From Cryptomeria japonica (taxonomy: Eukaryota > Streptophyta > Pinopsida > Cupressales > Cupressaceae), in NCBI RefSeq assembly GCF_030272615.1, contig NC_081410.1:224923415-224987414 (forward strand): 64,000 nt of DNA. Reading direction: 5' to 3'. The notes below the pieces were generated by a model. That model saw nothing but the letters and a program-made list of their open reading frames with translations, was not told where the DNA came from and ran no database searches. This document shows, in pieces, positions 12,473 through 24,058 of the stretch (its first letter is position 1; every line of letters begins with the position of its first letter). The translations under genes and the position numbers were made by a program.

Positions 12473-13294
12473 ATGGCGAGTTCGTCAGGGAGAATAGAGG
12501 TGGAGAAATTTCATGGAAGTAATTTTGAGATGTGGAAGCTGAAGATGGAAGATCTGCTAATAGATCGAGATCTTTGGGATGCTGTTGATGCGAATGTCCA
12601 AAGGCCCTCAGATCCTACTGCGGCAGCTCAGTATGATGTTATGGACCAAAAAGCCAAGGGTCTAATCAGACTATGCCTGGCAGACTCTGTTCTAATCAAT
12701 GTCCATGAAGAAAACTCTGCAAAGAAGCTATGGACTAAGCTTGGTGAGATGTATCAAGTGAAATCTTTATTAAATCAAATTTTCTTAAGAAAGAAATTGT
12801 ATTCCTTGAAGATGGAAGAGGGTGGACGAATTGCAGACCACCTAGAAGCATTCAATATGTTGGTGGCTCAATTAGTATCCGTCGGTGTTAAGATGGACGA
12901 GGAGGAGAAATGTCAGATCTTGCTTTGTTCTTTGCCTGATTCGTGGGATTCTCTTGTTATGGCTATCGGTAGTACTTCTGTTGTTTTGAAATCTGAAGAT
13001 GTGGTGGGTGCCCTACTCGGTGAAGAGATGCGAAGGAAGGTATCCATCAGTTCAAAGGAAGCCCTAACCGTTCGTGGAAGACCTAAGGAGAAAGGAAAGA
13101 AGAATGAGAAGCGCGGCAAGTCCAAATCCAAAGGGAGATCGAAATCTCCTGGAAAGTCCAAAGTCATTTGCTAGAATTGCGGTAAACCGGGTCACATCCG
13201 TAAGGACTGCAAAGAAGAAAAGAAGAAGAAAAAGAAAAAGTTCGATTCTGATTCTGAGTCTGACAAGGAAGATGGCGATGCATTTATTGCGGCT
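12473..13294 (+). pseudogene. Cop2 gag (capsid and zinc knuckle), one stop
   Basis: Starts MASSSGRIEVEKFHGSNFEM, the usual copia Gag beginning, about 125 bp after the 5' LTR. The UBN2-type gag domain lies at about residues 70-190 (KLWTKLGEMYQVKSL). A Lys/Arg-rich tail follows, then a zinc knuckle at 13169-13212. The only lesion is TAG at 13172-13174 inside the knuckle, between its first two Cys (C-stop-N-C-GKPGHIRKDC). A Trp TGG codon with G-to-A would explain it. Reading frame resumes unchanged after it, so read-through would join gag to protease. Confidence 0.9.
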
Positions 13295-14681
13295 TTGGCG
13301 ACTCATGCAGGTAATGATGCTTGGCTAATTGACTCAGGTGCATCTTTTCATATGACTTCCAATAGAAATTGGTTTTCTGAATATGAAGGATTTAATGGAG
13401 GTAAGGTGTACTTGGGTGATGATTCACCTCTAGACATTGTTGGTCGAGGTAAAGTTAGAATCAGGTTTTCTGATGGTAGAATAAAAAGGATTAATGGTGT
13501 GCTGCATATCCCTGGATTAAAACGAAACCTGTTATTTGTGAGCAAACTAATAGATGCAGGTGTGCAGGTAGTCTTTTCTGAAATAGGATGTAAGATGATT
13601 AAGGGTGCTATGGTAGTTGCTAGAGGTGTCAGGTTTGGCACTTTGTATAAGCTTGAAGCATACACTGTTGAGTGTAATAGCAATTCTGTAAAAAGTAAAT
13701 CTGTGGATACTTCACTGGAAGATTTGAAGGTTTCACCTTCAGCAGATGGAAATGGTTTTTGGGTACCTAAGGGTGCTCTTTCGTCTGAAGCAAAGTTACC
13801 TGCAGAGAAGACTATGTTATGGCACCAGAGACTTGGCCACATTAGAGAAAAGGGTCTAAGGACCTTGAAAAATAAAAACCTTGTTGAAGGTTTGAATGAT
13901 TGTAATCTTGACTTTGATTTCTGTGAGCATTGCATTTATGGAAAACAAAACCGCATTCAGTTTTACTCGAGTTCTCATAAAACTTGTGGTGTTTTGGATC
14001 TTATCCATTCTGATGTGTTTGGTCCAGTAGATGTCTCTTCGATTGGAAAATCCACATATTATGTTTCGTTTATTGATGATTTTAGTAGAAGGACATGGGT
14101 ATATTTTCTAAAGAGTAAATCTGAAGTTTTTAGTCGTTTTAAAGAATTTAAAGCAATGGTTGAGTTGCAGACTGGAAAGAAAATAAAATATTTGAGAACT
14201 GATAATGGCGGTGAGTTTTGCTCTAATGATTCTGTAAAGACTGTGGAATTAACAGGCAGAAGACAACTCCGTATTCTCCATAGCAGAATGGAGTTGCAGA
14301 AAGAATGAATAGGACACTGATGGAGAAGGCTAGGAGTATGTTGAGTGGTGCTGGTCTCGAACAAAATTTTTGGGCTGAAGCTGTTGCCACTGCTTGCTAC
14401 CTGATTAACAGGTCTCCTACATCAGCTCTTGTTGATAAAATGCCTATGGAAGCATGGTCAGGTCACAAGCCTTCATTGAGACATCTTAGAGTTTTTGGTT
14501 GCGAGGCATATGCACATGTGCCAAAGGAGAAGCGAACAAAGTTGGAGAACAAGGCTGTGAAATGTATCTTCATCGGGTATAGTTATGGTGTGAAAGGATA
14601 CAAGCTTTGGGACCCTGTTGCACAAAAGGTAATTCACAGTAGAAGTTTATTTTTAGAGAAATTAAGTCTCCTTCTGTTACA
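13295..14681 (+). pseudogene. Cop2 protease and integrase region
   Basis: The protease active site is WLIDSGASFHMTS at about 13322. Integrase zinc-binding residues: H in WHQRLGHI near 13820-13845 and C-x2-C in FCEHC near 13920. The catalytic triad is Asp in LIHSDVFGP (about 14003), Asp in LRTDNGGEF (about 14195) and Glu in GVAERMNRT (about 14295). A frameshift near 14235 moves coding to a new frame, in which TAG at 14281 replaces Gln before QNGVAERM. A second frameshift near 14650 joins to the RT frame. Protease would process the polyprotein; integrase would insert the cDNA. Confidence 0.9.
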
Positions 14682-16504
14682 TTGCAACCAGAACAGAATA
14701 AAAAGGAAGATGTGATTCAACTTCCTTCTACACCTGAAAGAGTTGAATCGAGACCCCTAGATAGGCAAGAATTTGAGGAGAGCTCGTCTAGCTCTGAGTC
14801 TTCAGAAGAGGAGGAAGAACCTCCAACTCAGCTTGTTCGAAGGTCTACAAGACATAGACAACCACCTGAAAGGTATTCACCTGATGATTGGAGATGTATT
14901 TTTGCTCTGAATACTAGTGTGGATGAACCGAAATCTGTAGAAGAGGCATTAGGTATGAATGATGCAGAATCCTGGAAGATTGCTATGGAAGAAGAAATGG
15001 CAGCTTTGAAAAAGAATGATACATGGGATCTTATACCATTGCCTAAAGGACGAAAACCTGTTGGTTGTAAATGGGTGTTCAAGAAAAAGATTGGTTCAGA
15101 TGGAAGCATTGAGAAGTATAAAGCAAGGTTGGTTGCAAAAGGCTACTCTCAGGTTGAGGGTGTTGATTATGGTGAGATATTTTCTCCTGTTGCAAAAATG
15201 ACGTCCATTAGATTTTTGCTTTCTATTGCTACTGCTTATTATTTAGAGGTTGAGCAAATGGATGTGAAAACTGCTTTCCTTCATGGTGATTTGGAGGAAG
15301 ATATTTATATGACACAGCCAGAGCACTATGTGGTGAAAGGCAAAAGTAATTTGGTCTGTAAATTGAAGAAATCTTTGTATGGCCTCAAACAAAGTCCTAG
15401 GATGTGGTACCAGAAATTTGATACATATGTGTTGAGTTTGGGATTTGAATGTTCTAAATCAGATCACTGTGTTTATTATAAATCTTATGGTGATCATTTC
15501 TTATTCATTGCATTGTATGTTGATGATATGTTATTCATTGGTAAAGGGAAAGGTATGATTTCAGAACTGAAGTCTCAGCTCGCTGCTAAATTTGAAATGA
15601 AAGATCTTGGTGCAGCAAAGCACATTCTTGGGATGGAAATTAGAAGAGATAGGGTGAATAGAAAGCTATGGCTAGGCCAGAGTAAGTATGTGAATTCAGT
15701 GTTACAGAGGTTCAACATGCAGAATTGTAGACCATTGAGTGTTCATTTTACAGTTGGAATGAAACTATCTATTTCAGATTGTCCTACATCCCCATTGGAG
15801 ATAGAAGACATGAGTAGAGTACCTTACCAAAGTGCGGTTGGAAGCTTGATGTATGCTATGGTCTGTACTAGACCAAACATTGCCCAAGCAGTGGGAGTAC
15901 TTTCTAGATATATGTCTAATCCTGGTAGAGTTCATTGGGATGCAGTCAAAAGAGTCTTCAGATATTTGAAGGGTACTTCAGAGTATTCTTTGTGTTATCA
16001 TGGTAATTCAGTTGGAGACATGACTTCTCTTGATATCCATGGTTATGTGGATTCAGATTGGGCAGGTGATATTGATAGCAGAAGATCCACCAGTGCTTAT
16101 GTGTTTACTTTGTTTGGTGGTGCAATTAGTTGGATGAGTAAATGACAGGCTGTGGTTGCTTTATCCACTACTGAAGCAGAGTATATGGCAGCTACTCATG
16201 CTTGTAAAGAGGCCATTTGGCTTAAGAGACTGTGTTCAGATATTGGAATAAAACAAGGTGCAGTGACAGTTTACTGTGACAGTCAGAGTGCAATTAGCCT
16301 AGCTAAGAACCCGACATTTCATGCCCGGACCAAACATATTGATGTTCAGTATCATTTTGTTAGAGATATGGTCGAAGATGGTAGGGTGAAGCTGGTTAAG
16401 GTGGAAACTTTGATGAATGTTGCAGATGCTTTAACTAAGGCTGTGAGCACAGAAAAGTTCAGATGGTGTTCAGAGTCTATGGGCCTTATGGCCCCTAGCA
16501 ATTG
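14682..16504 (+). pseudogene. Cop2 reverse transcriptase and RNase H
   Basis: A nearly intact C-terminal pol. An acidic Ser/Glu linker is followed by RT with KPVGCKWVFKKKI, KARLVAKGYSQ, the catalytic Asp of QMDVKTAFLHGDL (about 15258) and the YVDD box in LYVDDMLFIG (about 15518). RNase H begins at VDSDWAGD near 16048 and continues through STTEAEYMA, YCDSQSA and ADALTK to a natural stop at 16504. One nonsense codon, TGA at 16143-16145 between SWMSK and QAVVALST, interrupts RNase H; Arg CGA with C-to-T explains it. Confidence 0.92.
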
Positions 16505-16547
16505 ATTCATTGTGTTGACATTCCCTTCCGCTCATGCAAGGTGTTCG

Positions 16548-16561
16548 ACAAGTGGGAGATT
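16548..16561 (+). other. Cop2 polypurine tract
   Basis: AAGTGGGAGATTTG lies directly before the 3' LTR (16562), in the expected place for plus-strand priming. Confidence 0.7.
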
Positions 16562-17455
16562 TGTTGGGAAAAATGGTGTCTCAACCTTGCATTTATGCGA
16601 GGTTACTATTTATAGTAAGTTTTCATTTGAGCACGAAATGGTGCGAAACTCTCCCTGAAGCTTCTGGTTGGCTAGATAAGCATTCCGGTAAATTTTCGTT
16701 GCAAGGTCACAGCTAGTTTTGAAGATATTAAAGTTTTCATCTTGGACGGGTGCAATAAAATATTTAAACTTAATTTTGGGGACTTTAGAGGCTCCGAAAT
16801 TCCCTGAAAAGTGGCCGTAACCGGCGAAGCGGGTTACGAGGTGATAGAGCACTTTGCGAGCTTTCCGGTGCTTCAAACGGTTCGTCAATCGGACACCCGG
16901 TTCTCAAGTTATGGCCTCCGGAAGTTTGTACTCCTGAAATAGGAAAAATAATTTGTATCGGATACATAAATGAGCTATAAAAGGGAGCGACACATGTTGA
17001 TGTGTGCTTTAACATGTCATAGGGCATCTAGAAGGGAGATAAAGTCGGCTACACCTTATTGGGTGGTTTTAGCCCATGGTTTTGTAATACCGTTTGACGG
17101 TTTCTTGTATTGTATCTCCTATTTATGAGGTGTGTGAGATAGAGGTTGTGTGTAAGAGTCTTATGGCTATTGAGTTGCCTCTGAATCTCTGATTAGTGGT
17201 ACTCCTATGAAGAGCTTGCTCTGCAAGTATTTTGTAATCTGTTTTTGATTGCTGAATAAAATATTGAGCTACTTTTGGAGGGTGGGGTTTTTCTCCCGAA
17301 AGGGTTTTCCCCACGTAAATCATTGTGTTGTGGTATGAATGCTATTATATCTATTTCCATTTTCTGTAACTGTTGTAATGATCTGAAAAAGTTTTGCATT
17401 ACCCTCCTCTCAAGGTTAGTGTAGGAAGTTGTTTCCGCTACTTAACTTCCTTACA
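16562..17455 (+). repeat. Cop2 3' LTR
   Basis: 894 bp, direct repeat of 11455-12348 with about 98% identity by eye count. It ends TTACA before the target duplication GTATG. Confidence 0.95.
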
Positions 17456-17482
17456 GTATGAACATAGAAAGGAAAATAAGAA

Positions 17483-17677
17483 TGGTGTGTTTCAAGGTCG
17501 TTGACCTATCACACGCCACAATGGGATGTGTGGCGGGCCTATGGCTCTGCCAAATACACAACATTGAATAGTAACAAAAATTTAAGGAAAGAATGAAAAA
17601 CCAGTGTGTGGCGATGGTCACAATCTCGCCACTCACTACTGTGTAATTTGTGGTGAGCCTATGACCATCACCCCACA
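17483..17677. repeat. LTR A palindrome array, block 2 (proximal part)
   Basis: Four imperfect inverted repeats at about 17483-17518, 17527-17560, 17603-17637 and 17650-17677, with the same GTGTG/CACAC outer arms and GGCGGGCCTATGG-like middles as the units at 11298-11443. Cop2 split this block. The stretch 17678-17938 that follows is free of units and corresponds to the spacer between blocks; it is AT-rich and I see no gene in it. Confidence 0.72.
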
Positions 17678-17943
17678 TTATGGTGTAAACACAGTGATGC
17701 TAAAACAAAGGGAAGCAATGAATACAAAATTCAAAATATTCAAGTGTTTTTTTGAAAACCCTAGAATCACGAGGGAAGAAAACATACTCAGTATAAAAAT
17801 TCAATGAAGACTCCCTCTCCCAGCTTAAGCAAGATCAAGATGAACCAAATACAAAATTAAATGATAAAGGGAGATAAAAAAATCGAATTAGAAGACTCCT
17901 ATTCAAATTACTCAATCGAACAATTAAGAATTGAAGTATATTA

Positions 17944-19223
17944 TGTTAGGATAACCAGTGAACAACTGAGAAGTGGGGGTGAATCAGTTGTTAACAAATT
18001 ATAACTTTTAATCCACAATATAAACTTAAACAAATAAAGTACCGGTAAAGCATAGACAGATGCCAGTAGGAATAGATACCGGTAAACAATACAACTTAAC
18101 AATTAACCGGATAATCAATGCAAAGCAACCATACCACATAACACCATAATTTTTACGTGGAAAACCCGAAAAGGGAAAAACCACGGTGAGAAACCTACCC
18201 ACAGTCAGACAATACTTCTGCAGAAAGTATGTGTTACAAGAGGGGCCTACACTTGCAGGAAGGCACACTGCCTAGAGTGTACTGCTCATTAAAAAAGAGT
18301 CTCACTGACTATAGAGAGGCTACAACCTTCTCAAGATAAATGGACAACAATCCAATAGAGTGAATTGCTAGAAATAGCATCTAACATGCTTGATTACAGT
18401 CCCGGTTAAGTTCAATGTTGGAGGACTAAATCCTCTTCTGAATCCAATTCGATCACCAATGATCAATCAACTCCTCTATCTGAATGATATTACAATATTC
18501 GCATATTACATTCCTTGACCATGACCTTTTCAATAACCATGATACTTTACAAAGAGTTTCTACCTCTTATTTATACAAACCCTAAGGCCTAAACCAATTA
18601 GGTCGGCCACCTAAAGATATTACAATAATATCATTACATAATTCCATTTACAATGATATGCCATGTCGGCTTAAGACCAAAACAATAATAACAAATTCAT
18701 AAAACATCTCGAATAATCAAGGTAACGTGTAGAGTACATGCTAGCATGATATCGGTCCATAACCTAGATAGGTATCGGACCTATTTTGGGTTCACCATGC
18801 CAAACCAAAGTCTTCAAGCACTTGAAGCACGATCAAAGAATATCTTCAGCATCCTGGAATCCTTGAAGAAGTTGCACCAACACCAATTATGCATCTTGTC
18901 ACAATTCCTCAATGAAATCTCTGACGGTAAAGCCTTAAACCAATGCTGGTAAGGGTTTACCAGAGTGAATGATAACATCCAATAACCAAGCCAATACCAA
19001 CTAACAAAAACATTCTCATGGAGCATATAACAAATGAAATCCAATATACTTCACTGATCCAAACATGTCGGAAGTGTCAACAGATAATCTCTTATGTCGG
19101 TAACACTAGATCTTCTACTGGTAACCAAAACTTATCTGTCGATAACCATCCATATCAGCTAGTGTTGGCATCAATGAAAAAACATCAATGCAACACATAA
19201 TCAATTCATCCATAATACCAACA
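17944..19223 (-). repeat. Cop3 3' LTR
   Basis: 1,280 bp. Direct repeat of 22214-23756 apart from the 263-bp insertion there. It contains CCGGT/GTCGGT motifs in various states of decay. The inner edge is followed by minus-strand AAAGGGGGAGAT at 19224-19235, the polypurine tract. Confidence 0.92.
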
Positions 19224-19546
19224 ATCTCCCCCTTTGGCATTGATGGCAACACTAGATGTGAAAATAATCTAAGTACCAAGAGATGCCAAACAAGTATCCC
19301 CCTGTAGAAGATAACCAACAATCAATAGCTCTCCCCCTGTGAATGATATCTCAGAATGATTTTTCACATTACCATCACTCCCCCTTTGACATCAATGTTA
19401 TAAATCTGACAAAAATATCAAAGCAATGATATAAAACTTTGAATCTGAAAGTTGACTACTCCCCCCGAGTAGTAGCACCACTCATCAGTGCCAGAATGAA
19501 TAATGTTTATGATAATACATACCGGACTGATGACAAACTTCATCAA
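19224..19546 (-). other. Cop3 3' untranslated region with serial polypurine tracts
   Basis: Besides the tract next to the LTR (19224-19235), GGGGGAG-type purine runs recur on the minus strand near 19329, 19377 and 19459. Similar series are present in Cop4 (48332-48640) and Cop5 (59475-59635). No ORF seen. Confidence 0.6.
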
Positions 19547-20005
19547 TCAAGTCTCTATCGAAGGGGCGAAAACCCCTAACCTATCTCTCAAATATTCAAA
19601 TGATTCCTTAGATAGTGGTTTAGTCAATATGTCTGCAATCTGTTCTTTAGTGTTCACATAAACCAATTTGATTTCCTTTGTTTCTACCTTGTCCTTCAGA
19701 AAGTTATACTTTATTGAAATAAGCTTAGTCTTAGAGTGAAATACCAGATTCTTAGACATGTCAATAGCTGCAGAGTTATCACAGTAGATAACTACTAGTT
19801 CACTACAATTTACCCTGATATCCTCCAACATTTGCTTCATCAATAAAACTTGAGTGCAATTAGTTGCTACTGCAACATACTCAGCTTATGCAGTAGATAA
19901 AGAAATGCATGACTATTTTTTTCCTATCCACGAAACCAATTTCTTTCCAAGAAAGAAAGCTCCACCAGAAGTGCTCTTCCTGTCATCAGTATCACTGGTT
20001 TCATC
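19547..20005 (-). pseudogene. Cop3 RNase H remnant
   Basis: Begins at the deletion junction near 20005 with TDDRKSTSGGAFFLGKKLVS and continues through AEYVAVATNCTQ, YCDNSAAIDMSKN and KEQIADILTKPLS to the end of pol near 19555. These are the usual copia RNase H blocks after the first catalytic Asp; the N-terminal part with that Asp is missing. A stop after the WIGKK block and another in STA-stop-AEYV add to the damage. Confidence 0.85.
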
Positions 20006-20611
20006 GTTAATGTGAGCTCTATTGAATGTGTAGATTGTCGTACTCGCTGCTTCTTTCTAGTAGATATGAGGCAATTTGGCTTCCATCATCATAGATCTAG
20101 TTGCATCCAAAATGGTTTTGTTCTTTCTTTCAACTACTCCATTTTGCTGAGGAGTCCTAGGTGCAGATAGTTGTCTCTTGATTCCATTTGTCTCACAATA
20201 ACTATTAAATTCATGAGAAGTGAACTCACCGCCATGATCTGATCTTAGACATTTAATTTTCAATCCAGTTTCTACTTCAACCTTCACTTTAAAGATCTTG
20301 AATTTCTCAAAAGCTTCAGACTTCTCCCTTAGAAAAATCACCCACATCATTCTAGAATAGTCATCAATAATCAGCATGAAATACCTATCACCTTGAAAGC
20401 TTCTAGTCCTTGCTAGACCACATAAGTCAGTGTGAATCAAATCAAGTACATCATTATATTTATCATGTATGCTCTTAAAAGAACTTATGACTTGCTTACC
20501 CAATTGACATTCCTTACATCCCGGATTATGAGGCTTCATAATCTTAGGTATATCTCTAACTGCCTTAGTTGAACTGGCCTTAACAATGCAATCAAAATTA
20601 ACATGACACAA
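20006..20611 (-). pseudogene. Cop3 integrase remnant
   Basis: Copia integrase: CKECQLGKQ zinc residues; Asp in IHTDLCGLA; DDYSR; Asp in LRSDHGGEF; Glu in NGVVERKNKT. It ends in the middle of the domain (NRAHINDE), where it is joined to RNase H coding. Cop1 integrase continues past the same point, so this deletion is separate from the one in Cop1. Confidence 0.87.
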
Positions 20612-20626
20612 TCTCTTATGCCATAG

Positions 20627-22155
20627 TCAACTCTCATCAATATGAGCAATCAAACATATCTTATTACCAGTGTTCAAGTGAAAAATATTGCTTCTTGTCT
20701 GAATACCAATTGCAATTTCCAAACCAGTCTTGTTAATGATTTTGCATTTTCTATCTTTAAACTGAAGTTGAAAACCCTTATCAACTAATTGACCAACACT
20801 CAAAATATTATGCCTTAAACCTTCTACATAATAGACATTATCAGTATTATGCTTGTCATCCAAAGAAATAATACCTCTACCTTTGATCATACATGCCTTG
20901 TCATCTCCAAATCCAACTTGACTGCCATTGTATTCTTGCAGGGACAGAAATTTCCCTTTATCTCCAGTCATATGATGTGAGCATCCACTATCAATCACCC
21001 ATTCATCTTTATCTTCAACTTTTGTTGCCAAGGCCTTTTCTTCATTTTTGATAGCCGGTTCTGGTTCATCTTCCTTCAAAGCATAGAACACCCATTCTTT
21101 TCCATTTCTAGATCCACTACCAGAGTCTTATGTCGGTTCATCTCCAGAGTCATCAATTACTCCTTCCTCATCTGCTATGTAGCATTGTTTACTTTTCTTT
21201 AATCTCTATCTGTTTGGGTTAGGCTTAAAAGTTTTATAACTCTTTCCTCAAACCTTGCATTCCTTTCAAGACATCTAGATGCAAAATGACCAATCTTATT
21301 ACATGCAAAACATTTAAAAGGTTATTTTCCTTCATACTTACTTCCAGTTGGACCTTTAGGTATTCTTCTAGCAAATAAGGCTTCAAGTTGCTCAAGTTCT
21401 TCATCTTCTTTCCTCATATCTTCCAGTTCTTTTGCATATAGGGCTCTCCAATCACTCTTGCCAGTAGATGTTGATGATGATGCATGAAAAGCAGGTTTAG
21501 ACTTTACAACTCTAGAAGATCCAAATTCTTCAAGCTCAAAAGCAGATAATTTCCCAATCAGAATGTCTCTATCGACTGAAGTGTTTTCCATTGTTCTTAA
21601 CTCATTAATAGAAGTTGCCTTCATCTTGTAATCCAGTGGAAGGGCTCTCAAGGCTTTGGAAACTATTTCATCTTCACTTAGAAATCCTCCACAACATTGA
21701 ATTCCCATAACAATCTCATTCACTCTTTCCATAAACACAACAATTATTTCATTATCTTTCATTTTCAAGTCTTCATACCTTACTCGGTAACCATCAAGTT
21801 TATCAATTTTGACAGTAGGGTCACCTTCATTCAGAGTTTGCAATTTGTCCCATATAACATTAGTCGATGATTTGTTAGTCAATTCCATAATCTATTGATT
21901 AGTAAGTGCACACAAGAGGGCTTCTTTAGCTCTGCAGTCATTTTCAATATTCTTATCCAAGTATGCAGGAGCAGGATTCCAAGATGTCAGATCATAAGGT
22001 GTGTATCCTTTCTCAGTGATCTCCCAAATATCCTTGCCAAGACATCTAAGATGAGTCTCCATTCGAATTTTCTATATCCCATAATTTTTTCCATCAAGCT
22101 TAGGGATTTTTCTTCTGAAAATAGCTGCTGATGGATTAGTTGTGTTAGTTGCCAT
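20627..22155 (-). pseudogene. Cop3 gag and protease remnant
   Basis: Gag start at the minus-strand ATG at 22155. An early in-frame stop near 21893 is followed by a long open stretch (MELTNKSSTNVIWDKLQTLN to about 21322). A zinc knuckle CFACNKIGHFASRC lies at about 21275-21315. Protease has WVIDSGCSHHMTGDKGKF near 20980 and LSVGQLVDKGFQL near 20790. The two open parts are in different frames, with a gap near 21090-21250. Same family as Cop1 gag. Confidence 0.85.
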
Positions 22156-22200
22156 AGGATCTACCTCAAGCGGTTAAGCTTTTGTAAAAGAGGACCAAAT

Positions 22201-22211
22201 CTCTAATACCA
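22201..22211 (-). other. Cop3 primer-binding site
   Basis: Minus-strand TGGTATTAGAG next to the 5' LTR, an initiator-Met tRNA match with one C-to-T change. Confidence 0.75.
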
Positions 22212-22213
22212 AT

Positions 22214-23756
22214 TGTTAGGATAACCAGTGAACAACTAAGAGGGGGGGGTGAATCAGTTGTTAACATATTATAATTTTTAATCCACAATACAACCTTAAA
22301 CAAATCAAGTACCGGTAAAGCACAGACAAATGTCGATAGGAACAGATACTGGTAAACAATACAACTTAACAATTAAACAGATAATCAATGCAAAGAAACC
22401 ATACCACATAACACCATGATTTGTATGTGGAAAACCAGGAAAGGGAAAAACCATGGTGGGAAGCCTACCCATAGTCAGATGATACTTCTACATAAAGTAT
22501 GTGTTACAATGAGGGGCCTGCACTTACAGGAAGGCACACTGCCTAAAGCATACTGCTCATTACAAAAGAGTCTTGCTGACTATAAAGAGGCTACAATCAT
22601 CTCAAGATAAATGGACAACAATACAATAGAGTGAACTGCTAGAAATAGAATCTACCATGCTTGATTACAGTCTCGGTTAAGCTCAATATCGGAGGCCTTT
22701 GACCTTCTTCCTTAATCCAATTCGATCACCTATGATCGACCAAACCTCCTTTGCATATGATATTGCATTCCAAGACCATGACACATAATCCCATACCATG
22801 ATCTACAAATGAGATCTTACATTACAAAAGAGTCTCACTAACTACAGAGAGGCTACAACCTTCTCAAGATAAACGGACAACAATCCAATAGAGTGAACTG
22901 TTGGAAATAGCATCAACCATGCCTGATTACAGTCCTAGTTAAGCTCAATGTCGAAGGACTTAATCCTCTTCTGAATCCAATTCAATCACCAATGATTGAT
23001 CAACTCCTCTATCTGAATGATATTACAATATTCGCACCTTACATTCCTTGACCATGACCTTTTCAATAGCCATGATACTTTACAAAGAGTTTCTACCTCT
23101 TATTTATACAAACCCTAAGGCCTAAACCAATTAGGTTGGCCACCTAAAGATATTACAATAATATCATTACATAATTCCATTTACAATGATATGCCATGTC
23201 GGATTAAGACCAAAACAATAATAACAAATCCATAAAACATCTCAAATCATCCAGGTAACGTGTAGAGTACATGCTAGCATGATATCGGTCCATAATCTAG
23301 ATAGGTACCGGACATATTCTACGTCCACCATGCCAAAGCAAAGTCTTCAAGGATTTGAAGCACGATCAAAGAATATCTTCAACATCTTGGAATCCTTGAA
23401 GAAGTTGCACCAACACCAATTATGCATCATGTCACAATTCCTCAATGAAAGCTCCAACTGTAAAGCCTTAAACCAGTGTTGGTAAGGGTTTACCAAAGTG
23501 TATGATAACATCCAATAACCAAGCCAATACCAACTAACCAAAACATGCTCATGGAGCATATAACACATGAAATCCAATATACTTCACTGATCCAAACATG
23601 TCAGAAGTGTCAACAGATAATCTCTTATGAAGGTAATACTAGATCTTCTACCGGTAACCAAAACTTGTATGTCGGTAACCATCCATATCAGCTAGTGTTG
23701 ACATCAATGAAAAAACATCAACACAACACATAATCAATTCATCCATAATGCCAACA
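22214..23756 (-). repeat. Cop3 5' LTR with internal 263-bp duplication
   Basis: 1,543 bp. The segment around 22559-22700 (ACAAAAGAGTC, CTCAAGATAAA, TTGATTACAGT) recurs at about 22822-22965. The two copies are not identical: the first is followed by sequence (TTTGCATATGATATTGCATT) not found in the 3' LTR. This looks like unequal recombination between two LTR variants rather than simple slippage. Confidence 0.85.
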
Positions 23757-23764
23757 TATTAAAT

Positions 23765-23897
23765 GTGCGTAAATCAGGTTTGTAAACCTAATTTGCACCT
23801 ACAAGGTGTAAATCGGGTTTACAAACCCTATTTGCACCTAGATGGGCAAAACAAGAAAAAAGAGGTGTAAATCGGGTTTGTAAACCCGAATTCACCT
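23765..23897. repeat. LTR A palindrome array, block 1
   Basis: Three inverted repeats of about 35 bp at 23765-23799, 23804-23839 and 23863-23897, with outer arms AGGTG(TAAAT)/(ATTT)GCACCT and cores GGGTTTGTAAACCC or GGGTTTACAAACCC. They lie between the LTR A start (24058) and the spacer now split by Cop3. Confidence 0.8.
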
Positions 23898-24058
23898 AAA
23901 TTGCACCTAAGTGAAAAAGGAAAAACAAGGGAGAAAAAAAAATGCTAACGACAACAATAATGTCTCCTAAAGTGTGCAATGAGCATCAAAACCACAAACG
24001 AGCACAAAAATTGCGGGTTACCCTCATATTTTCAAAAAAATAAAAATTAAGGATAACA

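Larger units (their letters stand above)
11455..17455 (+). mobile_element. Cop2: full-length Ty1/copia retrotransposon
   Basis: 6,001 bp with perfect TSD GTATG (11450-11454 and 17456-17460), TG...CA ends, two 894-bp LTRs, PBS, PPT and a complete gag-protease-integrase-RT-RNase H order, which is the copia order. By eye the two LTRs differ at roughly 17 positions, so insertion is fairly recent. The coding region is broken by a few lesions (stops at 13172, 14281 and 16143; frameshifts near 14235 and 14650). It inserted into the palindrome array of LTR A. It belongs to a different family from the minus-strand copia elements. Confidence 0.95.
17944..23756 (-). mobile_element. Cop3: Ty1/copia element lacking RT
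   Basis: TSD TATTA at 17939-17943 and 23757-23761. Minus-strand ends are TGTTGG and CCTAACA. Order on the minus strand: 5' LTR 22214-23756, PBS, gag, protease, integrase, RNase H tail, PPT, 3' LTR 17944-19223. RT and the start of RNase H are deleted, with integrase joined to RNase H near 20005. The two LTRs differ in length by 263 bp because of an internal duplication in the 5' LTR. It inserted into the array spacer of LTR A. Confidence 0.93.
3701..24058 (-). mobile_element. LTR A, giant Tat-type LTR, split by nested elements
   Basis: The LTR starts (minus strand) at 24058 with TGTTATCCTTAA. The first 45 bases or so align with the start of the giant element's LTR (GGGTT, CTCA, TTTT, AAA and AGGA-AACA blocks, read on the plus strand). 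Its pieces are 23757-24058, 17456-17943, 9028-11454 and 3701-4347, separated by Cop3, Cop2 and Cop1, each with a target duplication. It ends abruptly at 3701, where LTR B has inserted in the middle of the ORF. Removing the three copia elements gives about 1.4 kb of palindrome-bearing leader followed by the ORF, matching the giant element's LTR. The distal end lies beyond LTR B and is not in the window. Confidence 0.7.

Noticed and set aside
13348-13935. Minus-strand 195-residue open frame
   Set aside because: It is a shadow of Cop2 protease-integrase coding on the plus strand and has no motifs of its own.
14235-14660. Programmed frameshifts in Cop2 integrase
   Set aside because: No slippery site, and the second frame also carries a nonsense codon; simple decay explains both shifts.
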